A stretch of DNA of 5,008 nt, from the NCBI GenBank assembly GCA_003819975.1, contig RPPU01000371.1, positions 1 to 5,008 of the forward strand, read 5' to 3'. Positions 1 through 4,505 of this stretch are shown here, in pieces. The notes beneath the pieces are model-generated. The model worked only from the letters and a program-made list of their open reading frames with translations, searched no databases and had not been told where the DNA came from. This stretch comes from Desulfobacteraceae bacterium. Its GTDB lineage: Bacteria > Desulfobacterota > DSM-4660 > Desulfatiglandales > HGW-15. The translations under genes and the position numbers were made by a program. How positions within the stretch are numbered: the stretch's first letter is position 1; every line of letters starts with the position of its first letter.

Positions 1-1
1 A

Positions 2-178
2 CGATATCTTTTTTTCAATAATTCGAACGATCCGGCCGTTGACACCAACCTGCATTGGGCGGAACGCATTGACGATCTGACCTTCCAGTACCGCGGTGAG
101 ATCAAGGGAGTCCATACATCCGCGCTGGAAGGGGTCCCGTCCATGGATCGAAATGATGTTTTTTATCTATTATCATAA
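2..178 (+). CDS. C-terminal fragment of an unrecognised protein (5' end outside window)
   Basis: Reading from base 2, frame 2 is open for 58 codons and ends at TAA 176-178. The other two forward frames do not give a comparable continuous reading; frame 1 stops within seven codons. The visible tail is polar with scattered aromatic residues (for example a stretch reading NLHWAERIDDLTFQYRGEIK) and ends hydrophobically in VFYLLS. I recognise no family motif, signal or membrane segment. The codon use (GCC, GAC, CTG and CGC codons) resembles the aminotransferase and HAD genes more than the AT-rich PIN gene that follows, so it probably belongs to the core gene set of this genome. That it is a real coding tail is inferred from the open frame and its balanced amino-acid content. 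Confidence 0.5.
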   Translation, partial: RYLFFNNSNDPAVDTNLHWAERIDDLTFQYRGEIKGVHTSALEGVPSMDRNDVFYLLS

Positions 179-406
179 AAAAGAGAACGGTTTATTTGTT
201 GTTTACCGGGTTACGCGACCCTGATTCATGTCTGTCTATCCTGATTGCGTATATTTTTTAAATAATATTCAATAATTTCAGAAAGATAGCAAAGTTCGGT
301 CCCAATCAGATTGTAAGCTGGATTTATCGACGGAACTCTTTTACTGCCGATTTCCACGGACAATAAATGATTTTTATGTTAGAATATAAGTACAAGGAAA
401 AGGGTT
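179..406. other. AT-rich intergenic gap upstream of the PIN module
   Basis: This 228-bp gap has no credible gene. It becomes strongly AT-rich from about 250 to 285, as promoter regions often do, but I could not find a -35/-10 pair with proper spacing. A heptamer CCTGATT occurs twice in the same orientation (220-226 and 240-246, 20 bp apart), which could be a pair of protein-binding half sites or chance. A small GGGT/ACCC hairpin lies at 208-221. No terminator for the preceding gene is apparent. Confidence 0.4.
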
Positions 407-841
407 ATGAAAATATATCTGGACAACTGTTGTTTTAATCGGCCATTCGATGATCAATCTCAAATCAGAATCAGACTTGAGTCAGAGGCTAAATTGAAAG
501 TTCAGGAGGAAATTTTGGCCGGCAAGTTTCAATTGGTTTGGTCTTATATTCTCGATTATGAGAATAACAAAAACCCATTTCTGGAACGGAAAGATTGGAT
601 CAGTGAATGGAAAAAATATGCCGTCATCGATATTCAAGAAAATCCGGCACTAATCGAAATAGCCAACGCGTTAAACAATAAAGGCTTTCTGAAAATGGAT
701 TCATTGCATATCGCTTGTGCTATTTTTTTAAAATGTCCATATTTTCTGACTACCGATGACAAAATTCTTAAATTGTCAGGAACAATTGCGGAAATCCAAA
801 TTACTGATCCCATCGGTTTTATCAAGGAGGTATTATCATGA
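407..841 (+). CDS. PIN-domain protein, probable toxin ribonuclease of a toxin-antitoxin pair
   Basis: The 144-residue product is the size of a single PIN domain. PIN proteins of this kind are Mg2+-dependent RNases that act in the cytoplasm, as in VapC toxins. The expected acidic site can be placed: D6 in the N-terminal strand (KIYLDNCCFNRPFDD), E52 after the second strand (SYILDYENNKN), D98 in KMDSLHIACA, and D117/D118 in FLTTDDKIL. The YLDNCCFNRPFD opening is typical of a subgroup often annotated only as PIN-domain protein. The ATG at 407 is supported by an AAGGAAAAGGG purine tract at 394-404, and the N-terminal strand begins right at this start. The stop codon overlaps the next gene's ATG as ATGA, so the two are surely co-translated. 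The gene is clearly more AT-rich than the genes to the right. The fold is fairly certain; the toxin role is inferred from family and pairing. Confidence 0.85.
   Translation: MKIYLDNCCFNRPFDDQSQIRIRLESEAKLKVQEEILAGKFQLVWSYILDYENNKNPFLERKDWISEWKKYAVIDIQENPALIEIANALNNKGFLKMDSLHIACAIFLKCPYFLTTDDKILKLSGTIAEIQITDPIGFIKEVLS
824..830 (+). promoter_or_regulatory. Strong Shine-Dalgarno for the PIN partner gene
   Basis: AAGGAGG lies inside the 3' end of the PIN coding sequence, 7 nt before the ATG at 838. It is a better match than the site in front of the PIN gene itself. Stronger translation of the second gene would make the small partner more abundant than the nuclease, as expected if it is the antitoxin. 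The site also fixes the start of the 72-residue protein. Confidence 0.8.
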
Positions 842-1056
842 TTACCGATACGGAAATTAGATTGAAAGGTTTTAAAATTCTTGCAAAATATCTTGGTGAT
901 GTTGAGGCGGAGCGGTTTATTGCTTTGATTCAGAGAGAACCGTTTGATTATACAAAGTGGCGGGATGAGTTAGATGAAGATATTTCTGTTGAAGAAATCA
1001 GTAGAAGGGCAATGGCTTTGAGAATGAAAAGCACCCAACCATTACAACAAGATTGA
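838..1056 (+). CDS. Small protein paired with the PIN nuclease, putative antitoxin
   Basis: This 72-residue protein overlaps the PIN stop by ATGA and is preceded by a strong Shine-Dalgarno. A central block, AERFIALIQREPFDYTKWR (residues 24-42), is followed by an acidic segment (DELDEDISVEE, 43-53) and a basic tail (SRRAMALRMKS). I recall similar unnamed small proteins next to PIN genes in varied bacteria, usually annotated hypothetical. I do not see a clear AbrB, ribbon-helix-helix or Phd/YefM DNA-binding motif. Position, size and charge make it the likely antitoxin that binds and inhibits the nuclease, possibly through the conserved central block or the acidic segment. The order is toxin first and antitoxin second, the reverse of the usual vapBC layout. 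The function is inferred from context only. Confidence 0.75.
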   Translation: MITDTEIRLKGFKILAKYLGDVEAERFIALIQREPFDYTKWRDELDEDISVEEISRRAMALRMKSTQPLQQD

Positions 1057-1094
1057 GAAGAGACATTCAGAGAGAGTGGCGGAGAGTGGTGCCG

Positions 1095-1133
1095 CCTATT
1101 AAAAGGCCCCTTGACAAGGGGCCTTTTAATAGG
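1095..1133 (+). terminator. Hairpin terminator after the PIN/antitoxin module
   Basis: A perfect 18-bp inverted repeat (1095-1112 and 1116-1133) encloses a 3-nt GAC loop. Its core is AAAA-GGCCCCTT-GAC-AAGGGGCC-TTTT, the classic A-tract, GC stem and T-tract form of an intrinsic terminator. Being symmetric, it could act on either strand. An additional GTGCC/GGCAC pair (1089-1093 and 1141-1145) could extend the stem outside a bulge. It lies 38 nt after the stop of the small partner gene and separates the module from the aminotransferase. Confidence 0.85.
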
Positions 1134-1186
1134 TGTGATTGGCACAAAAGTTCCAGACGCTAAAGTTCCCTGATAGGGCAGCTTGC

Positions 1187-1209
1187 TCCGGTTCAAATTT
1201 AAAACCGGA
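1187..1209 (+). promoter_or_regulatory. Interrupted palindrome upstream of the aminotransferase
   Basis: TCCGGTT (1187-1193) and AACCGGA (1203-1209) form 7-bp inverted arms around a 9-nt AT-rich spacer that itself contains AAATTT. The site ends 30 nt before the chosen ATG at 1240. Such a dyad could be an operator for a dimeric regulator or a small RNA hairpin in the leader. Two direct copies of AAAGTTCC lie just upstream (1147-1154 and 1162-1169). No convincing promoter hexamers could be assigned. Confidence 0.3.
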
Positions 1210-1239
1210 AATTCGCCATTCTTTAACGGAAAAAACAAT

Positions 1240-2343
1240 ATGAAATCCAACACATCATTAAACCTCAACACCATGAAATCCCTCGATTCTTATGTGGATA
1301 CTCTTTATCCGATCGATTGCGGTTTGGGGTGCAATCCCTTGGGCGCGCCGGACGCGGTAGCCGATTTTTGGGCGCATTATGAAGGTTCCAAGACCGAACG
1401 GTACTATGATTTCAGCCAGATCGTGGAACTCTCCGTCAAGGTCGGAGACTATACGCGCATTCCTCCGGAACGAATTTTTTTCAGCAACGGTTCCATGGCC
1501 ATGCTTTCCAATATTTTTTTTAAACTGTTTTCCGAAAAACCCAAACGTATGCTCGGAATCGGACCGCAATTCGTGCAAGCGGTTTCAGAGTGGCGGCTTT
1601 CGGGAGGCACCTATGAGGCGGTAGCGTTCGGTCCGCAAGCAGATCCGGAGAGGGTCTTTGACCGGCTCATGGAAAAAATCAAGGCTGAGCGGCCGGCCGT
1701 GGTTTATATCGATAACCCCAACAATCCGACCGGTCTGGTGGTTTCCATCGGAGCAATCAAGCAGCTCGTTCAGATGTGCAAAGAGGTCGATGCGTTTCTG
1801 ATCGTAGATGAAGCCTATGCCGATTACCTGCCCCTGGAATGTTCGGCCATGAATTTGACCCATGATTTTTCCAATTTGATCGTGACACGGACGTTTTCCA
1901 AGGGACTGGGTTTGGCTTCGATCCGTATCGGATACTGCGTGGTACACGAGGAACTGATCGGCAGCATTCAAAAGATCATCTGCCCCTTCTCCTTGTCCAA
2001 AACCAGCATGGATCTGGCCTGTTATGTCTTGCCCGGGATCGAGACCTTTTTGACGCGCAGCCGGGAGCATGTCCGGGCCTTAAAAAACGAGATGACCGAA
2101 TCCTTCCGGCAAAAAGGAATCACGATTTGGCCTTCGCACGAGAATATCCCGATTTTCTTGGCCCATCATGCGGAGACGCAGCTGTTTGCCTGGTTGTCGA
2201 ACCTGGGTATCCTGACGGAGTCGGGCAAGCATTTTGCGGCGACCCATCCGGACATGAGCGATCATTACTGCCGGGTGCGGGTGCCCGATTCCAAGACCCA
2301 TTTGATTCATTTGATTTATCGATTTAAAAATTCAAAACTGTAG
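1240..2343 (+). CDS. PLP-dependent aminotransferase, class I/II (HisC-like)
   Basis: The 367-residue product is a fold-type I aminotransferase that moves amino groups using pyridoxal phosphate in the cytoplasm. Family signatures appear in order: GLGCNPLG near the N-terminus (28-35), NPNNPTG (159-165), DEAYADY (190-196, the PLP-ring Asp and Tyr), TFSKGLGLASIRIGY with the Schiff-base lysine K221 and phosphate-binding R229, and the C-terminal substrate-carboxylate region YCRVRV (R345). The NP.G opening, SKxxGLAxxRIGY motif and length of about 360 residues are those of histidinol-phosphate aminotransferases and the related CobD-type enzymes. With no his or cob neighbours, the substrate cannot be fixed. 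The ATG at 1240 was chosen over an upstream in-frame TTG at 1183, which would add 19 residues unlike the family and run through a dyad. ATG 1273 is also possible; none has a strong Shine-Dalgarno. An 11-bp direct repeat overlaps the stop codon. Confidence 0.9.
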   Translation: MKSNTSLNLNTMKSLDSYVDTLYPIDCGLGCNPLGAPDAVADFWAHYEGSKTERYYDFSQIVELSVKVGDYTRIPPERIFFSNGSMAMLSNIFFKLFSEKPKRMLGIGPQFVQAVSEWRLSGGTYEAVAFGPQADPERVFDRLMEKIKAERPAVVYIDNPNNPTGLVVSIGAIKQLVQMCKEVDAFLIVDEAYADYLPLECSAMNLTHDFSNLIVTRTFSKGLGLASIRIGYCVVHEELIGSIQKIICPFSLSKTSMDLACYVLPGIETFLTRSREHVRALKNEMTESFRQKGITIWPSHENIPIFLAHHAETQLFAWLSNLGILTESGKHFAATHPDMSDHYCRVRVPDSKTHLIHLIYRFKNSKL

Positions 2344-2373
2344 GGCCAAAGCGCAAGTAAATAAACTGTAGGG
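2335..2373 (+). repeat. 11-bp direct repeat across the aminotransferase stop codon
   Basis: AAACTGTAGGG occurs at 2335-2345, covering the TAG stop, and again at 2363-2373, a 28-bp period. TGTAGGG appears a third time at 2580-2586 at the head of a hairpin in the same gap. The copies may be remnants of one dispersed repeat or a local duplication. Confidence 0.5.
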
Positions 2374-2426
2374 TTGAGGCTGCGGGAACAAATCGGTCGG
2401 GTATCCGGGGTTCCAGGGGGGTAAGG

Positions 2427-2528
2427 CACGGTAAATTTGTTCTACCGTAAAAGGCCTAAGATACCAAGGTTTCATTTTTTCACCCTCACGTAAAATCAGG
2501 TATTTACGTGGAGAACAAATTTACCGTG
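2427..2528. repeat. 102-bp element with perfect 17-bp terminal inverted repeats
   Basis: CACGGTAAATTTGTTCT (2427-2443) recurs as its exact reverse complement at 2512-2528. Inside it, CACGTAAA/TTTACGTG (2487-2494 and 2503-2510) forms a second dyad, and the left arm can also fold locally (ACGGTA/TACCGT). The flanks are similar but not identical: GGGGGTAAGG on the left and GGGGGTCAAGG on the right. The form suggests a miniature inverted-repeat element or a structured RNA. No transposase is encoded here. Confidence 0.55.
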
Positions 2529-2584
2529 GGGGTCAAGGGTTCGATCCGCCTTCTGAAAACCCATACGGCGGACAGAGGGTGTAG

Positions 2585-2606
2585 GGGCAAGCCCCTGTGC
2601 TTGCCC
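2585..2606. repeat. Short GC-rich hairpin GGGCAAGC/GCTTGCCC
   Basis: Arms 2585-2592 and 2599-2606 pair perfectly around a 6-nt loop; GGGG/CCCC inside the left half offers an alternative fold. The unit begins with TGTAGGGG and resembles small palindromic repeats dispersed in many bacterial genomes. It is followed by AAAAAAA rather than a T-tract, so it is not a plus-strand terminator. On the minus strand the A-run would precede the hairpin in transcription order as T, which does not fit a terminator either. Confidence 0.45.
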
Positions 2607-2624
2607 TGCAAGAGTTAAAAAAAG

Positions 2625-2659
2625 CGAATATCGAATATCGAATACCGAATTTCGAATGA
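2625..2659 (+). repeat. Five tandem heptamers, CGAATAT type
   Basis: The units are CGAATAT, CGAATAT, CGAATAC, CGAATTT and CGAATGA, head to tail with no spacer, each keeping CGAAT. There are no spacers of CRISPR length. I recall similar CGAATATCGAAT stretches between genes in Desulfobacterota and other environmental genomes. Their function is unknown; slippage is the simplest origin. Confidence 0.7.
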
Positions 2660-2701
2660 TGAAGGGAAGGGAAGAGTAGTAACCAGAAATCCGAAACCGA
2701 G

Positions 2702-2707
2702 TATAAT
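2702..2707 (+). promoter_or_regulatory. Possible -10 box (TATAAT) directly before the first HAD gene
   Basis: A perfect TATAAT ends 10 nt before the GTG start at 2718. If used, transcription would begin close to the start codon and give a leaderless or nearly leaderless mRNA, which would fit the lack of a Shine-Dalgarno. There is no good -35 hexamer at the expected spacing (around 2679-2684), so it may be a chance match in AT-rich DNA. Confidence 0.3.
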
Positions 2708-2717
2708 AATTAAAAAA

Positions 2718-3350
2718 GTGACAACAATAAAAGCTTATTTATTCGATTTGGACGGCACCTTGGTGGATAGCGAACCGCTGAAAGGGCTGGCTTTGGCCGA
2801 TACCTGCCGGGCTTACGGCGGTGCCATCGAAGCCGCGGACTATATTGCCGTGATGGGCGAAGAGTGGTCCAAAGTGCTCAACCACTTCTTCAAAAAGGCC
2901 GGGATCGATCCAGCCCCGGATGAATTTACCATCCAATTCCGCAAGCGTTATCGCGAGCTGATCGAAGAGCGGGTCACGCTTATTCCGGGAGCCGCTGATT
3001 TTATCGCCCAAGCCAAAAAACAGGGTCTGAAAACAGGCGTGGTCAGTTCTGCGGCCGCCTGGATGGTTGAAAAGGTTTTGACAAAGTTCAATCTGCAGAA
3101 AACCTTTGATGTGGTTATTACCGAGGAGATGGTTGCAAAACACAAGCCGGATCCCGAGGCTTATGTGCTGGCGCTTGCGCGCTTGAAGCTTAAACCGGAG
3201 GAGGCTCTAATCTTCGAAGACTCGGCCGCCGGATTAAAAGCGGCAACAGCCGCGGGTTGTCGGAGCATTTTTATCCGTCATGAATACAATCTTCAGCACG
3301 ATGCTTCCACGGCGGAGAAGGTCATATCGAATTTTTCCGAATTGAAATAA
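2718..3350 (+). CDS. HAD-superfamily phosphatase, beta-phosphoglucomutase-like
   Basis: This 210-residue protein has all four HAD motifs: motif I FDLDGTLVDSE with nucleophile D10 and acid/base D12, motif II serine S110 in VVSSAA, motif III K143 in KHKPDPEAY, and motif IV FEDSAAGLKAA with E167/D168 binding Mg2+. The helical cap lies between motifs I and II (about residues 17-88), making it subfamily IA of the PGMB/GPH type. Members dephosphorylate or isomerise sugar phosphates and related small molecules in the cytoplasm; the substrate cannot be read from sequence. The start is GTG, because no ATG occurs before the catalytic DLDGT and the frame, though open back to 2619, holds no ATG, GTG or TTG upstream. 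No Shine-Dalgarno is visible. Gaps of 374 bp before and 220 bp after suggest it is transcribed on its own or only loosely with its neighbours. Confidence 0.92.
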   Translation: MTTIKAYLFDLDGTLVDSEPLKGLALADTCRAYGGAIEAADYIAVMGEEWSKVLNHFFKKAGIDPAPDEFTIQFRKRYRELIEERVTLIPGAADFIAQAKKQGLKTGVVSSAAAWMVEKVLTKFNLQKTFDVVITEEMVAKHKPDPEAYVLALARLKLKPEEALIFEDSAAGLKAATAAGCRSIFIRHEYNLQHDASTAEKVISNFSELK

Positions 3351-3351
3351 A

Positions 3352-3501
3352 ATCTTGTCCTTTTTTGTCTGTCCAGGGTCTGCGGTAAAAAATTCTTTTC
3401 ATTCAGGCATGTCATGATTTTGTAGAACAAAATCATCAGTTGGCCGGGATATGGAAGAGTATTTAACCGCAGACGGAAGCCGGACGAAGGGCAGACAAGA
3501 T
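3352..3501 (+). repeat. 150-bp nested imperfect inverted repeat between the HAD genes
   Basis: Several inverted pairs share nearly the same centre (about 3425-3431). They are ATCTTGTC/GACAAGAT (3352-3359, 3494-3501), GTCTGCGGT/ACCGCAGAC (3378-3386, 3466-3474) continuing into AAA/TTT past one bulged A, and ATGATTTTGT/ACAAAATCAT (3414-3423, 3427-3436) with an AGA loop. TTGTCTG/CAGACAA (3365-3371, 3492-3498) is an alternative outer pair. Between the stems, TTCTTTTCAT-type and GGAAGAG-type stretches also pair with G-U wobbles. The whole segment would therefore fold as one long irregular hairpin, either a small repetitive element or a structured leader RNA. Confidence 0.55.
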
Positions 3502-3574
3502 GGAATTTTTCCCCGCTCGATCTGAGCGGGGAAAACATATCATCGCTAAAAAAGAAAAATTGGAGACAAGATGA
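3500..3574 (+). CDS. Candidate 24-residue leader peptide overlapping the second HAD start
   Basis: An ATG at 3500 opens 24 codons that end at TGA 3572-3574, so the stop overlaps the HAD start as ATGA. A GAAGGG tract (3486-3491) sits 8 nt before the ATG, a usable Shine-Dalgarno. The peptide begins MEFFPARSERGK and ends KKEKLETR, mostly charged and with no membrane segment. Such an arrangement would allow translational coupling: ribosomes ending the short frame restart on the HAD gene. The HAD gene also has its own GGAG at 3562-3565, so coupling is not required. A 12-bp hairpin (3507-3535) lies inside the short frame. Nothing but layout supports expression, and an open frame this short may occur by chance. 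Confidence 0.3.
   Translation: MEFFPARSERGKHIIAKKEKLETR
3507..3535 (+). promoter_or_regulatory. GC-rich hairpin in the leader of the second HAD gene
   Basis: TTTTCCCCGCTC (3507-3518) and GAGCGGGGAAAA (3524-3535) pair perfectly over 12 bp with a GATCT loop, ending 35 nt before the ATG at 3571. The T-run is on the 5' side and the A-run on the 3' side, opposite to an intrinsic terminator on either strand. An mRNA leader structure or a protein-binding site is more likely than termination. Confidence 0.5.
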
Positions 3575-4251
3575 CTCTGTTTTTCGACATAGATGGAACC
3601 TTGCTGGATGAGGATGCGGCCGAGCATAAGGCCGCCATGGCTTTTCAAAAAGAGCATGCGGAGTTGTTTTTGCAACCTCCGGATGTATTTGCCGATGCCT
3701 GGCGCAGGCTTACGGAATTTCACGTGCAGCGCTTTCTAAAGGGGGAGATCTCTTTTAGGGAGCAACGCATAGCACGGATGCAGGCATTATTCGCCGGCGT
3801 GGGCAGAAAACTAGCGGAAGAGGAGGCCGGCACTCTCTTTAAAGCGTATCTGAAGCATTATGAAGCCAACTGGTGTTTGTTCGGGGATGTGCAGGATTGT
3901 TTGCAGGCCCTCAAAGGAAGAAGCTTGGGTATCATTTCCAACGGTGATTCCCGCCAACAACGCCAAAAACTCGATCAACTGCATATTCGCGAGCTGTTCG
4001 ATCCCGTGATCATTTCTTCCGATTTGGACATCTCCAAGCCGGATGCCGGTATTTTTCTGGAGGCCTGCCGTCAAGCCGGCCAAAGCCCGCGGGAATGTAT
4101 TTATGTGGGCGATAATTATGAAGTCGATATCTTGGGCAGCCGCAATGCGGGTTTAAGAGGAATTTGGCTGAATCGCTTCGGAGAAAACCGAAATGAGGAA
4201 GCGGATTTGACTGTGATTCGCTCGTTGGCCGAATTGCCGAATGTTATATGA
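3571..4251 (+). CDS. HAD-superfamily phosphatase, subfamily IA (YjjG/NANP-like)
   Basis: This 226-residue HAD hydrolase has motif I FFDIDGTLLDE (nucleophile D6, acid/base D8), motif II serine S123 in IISNGD, motif III K156 in SKPDAGIF, and motif IV VGDNYEVDILGSRNAG with D181 and D186 positioned for Mg2+. A helical C1 cap spans about residues 15-105. The SNGD, ISKPD and VGDN..D..G...AG signatures are those of the YjjG-like/N-acylneuraminate-9-phosphatase-like branch, cytoplasmic phosphatases acting on nucleoside monophosphates or sugar phosphates. The actual substrate is unknown. The ATG is well placed: GGAG at 3562-3565 leaves 5 nt, and the catalytic strand begins at residue 3. It belongs to a different HAD branch from the upstream gene, so the pair is not a recent duplication. 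The leader carries a long inverted repeat, a hairpin and a candidate overlapping short reading frame. Confidence 0.92.
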   Translation: MTLFFDIDGTLLDEDAAEHKAAMAFQKEHAELFLQPPDVFADAWRRLTEFHVQRFLKGEISFREQRIARMQALFAGVGRKLAEEEAGTLFKAYLKHYEANWCLFGDVQDCLQALKGRSLGIISNGDSRQQRQKLDQLHIRELFDPVIISSDLDISKPDAGIFLEACRQAGQSPRECIYVGDNYEVDILGSRNAGLRGIWLNRFGENRNEEADLTVIRSLAELPNVI

Positions 4252-4281
4252 AAGTTAATTTTTACTCAGGTAAACAAAATT

Positions 4282-4438
4282 CAGGAGTCGGAATTCAGAA
4301 TAACCTGCAGAAAGGTTTCAGATCAGAGAAATGTCCAAGACAAACGCTATCCCACTGATAGAGACGTAAAGCATTGTAGAGACGCACGGCCGTGCGTCTC
4401 TACAAATTTCGTAGCCGGCTTCCTTATTCTAACTCCTG
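4282..4438. repeat. Split inverted repeat, CAGGAGT...AGAATAA modules
   Basis: CAGGAGT (4282-4288) and AGAATAA (4297-4303) on the left are matched by TTATTCT (4424-4430) and ACTCCTG (4432-4438) on the right. The left modules are 8 nt apart and the right ones 1 nt, because the left copy carries an extra CGGAATTC. The pair brackets the TAGAGACG repeats of the convergent gap. It resembles CAGGAGTCAGAATTC-type intergenic repeats that I recall from Desulfobacterota genomes. Confidence 0.45.
4359..4405. repeat. 32-bp perfect palindrome plus truncated second copy
   Basis: Positions 4374-4405 form a perfect palindrome with 16-bp arms and no spacer, centred on CGGCCG: TTGTAGAGACGCACGG and its exact complement. 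Directly to the left, TAGAGACG occurs again (4359-4366) followed by TAAAGCATTG, which looks like the left half of a second variant of the same unit. Units with GTAGAGACG arms are, from memory, widespread small palindromic repeats in several bacterial phyla. The site lies between convergent genes, the favoured place for REP-like elements, and could block transcripts from both sides, although neither flank has a T-tract. Confidence 0.7.
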
Positions 4439-4505
4439 GCTATCTCTGTAATTGCAAACGGTTATAAAAATTTTGATCGAACAAAAAAATTAAATGCGGA
4501 TTGGC

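Larger units (their letters stand above)
2344..2717. other. 374-bp repeat-rich intergenic region
   Basis: No credible open reading frame is present on either strand. In order, the gap holds the second copy of the 11-bp direct repeat, a 102-bp element bounded by 17-bp inverted repeats, a TCCGCC/GGCGGA dyad (2545-2550 and 2567-2572), a GGGCAAGC/GCTTGCCC hairpin, a run of seven A, five CGAATAT-type heptamers and a purine-rich GAAGGGAAGGGAAGAG stretch. It ends in TATAAT just before the next gene. This density of unrelated short repeats looks like a landing zone for small repetitive elements. Confidence 0.6.

Noticed and set aside
381..390. TATAAG as a -10 box for the PIN module
   Set aside because: No -35 lies at suitable spacing, and the transcript would begin inside the purine-rich ribosome site, which makes it unlikely.
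1183..1239. TTG start that would lengthen the aminotransferase by 19 residues
   Set aside because: The extra residues do not resemble the family N-terminus, the segment carries an operator-like dyad, and TTG has no Shine-Dalgarno.
1585..2070. Minus-strand open frame of 161 codons
   Set aside because: It lies wholly within the aminotransferase, including its PLP motifs, and shows no family features of its own.
2531..2555. tRNA T-arm-like GGGTTCGATCC
   Set aside because: The stem pairs at only three of five positions, and no D-arm, anticodon arm or acceptor stem lies upstream. It is a chance match, not a tRNA or a tRNA 3' remnant.
2625..2659. CRISPR-like repetition
   Set aside because: The heptamers are directly adjacent with no spacers, and no cas gene is present.
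2739..3143. Minus-strand open frame of 134 codons
   Set aside because: It is antisense to the first HAD gene, which has all four catalytic motifs in the plus-strand frame.
3329..3512. 10-bp direct repeat GAATTTTTCC (3329-3338 and 3503-3512) as a target-site duplication around the nested hairpin
   Set aside because: The right copy nearly abuts the hairpin, but the left copy is 13 nt away and inside the coding end of the first HAD gene. AT-rich matches of this length are easy to find, so it is not good evidence of insertion.
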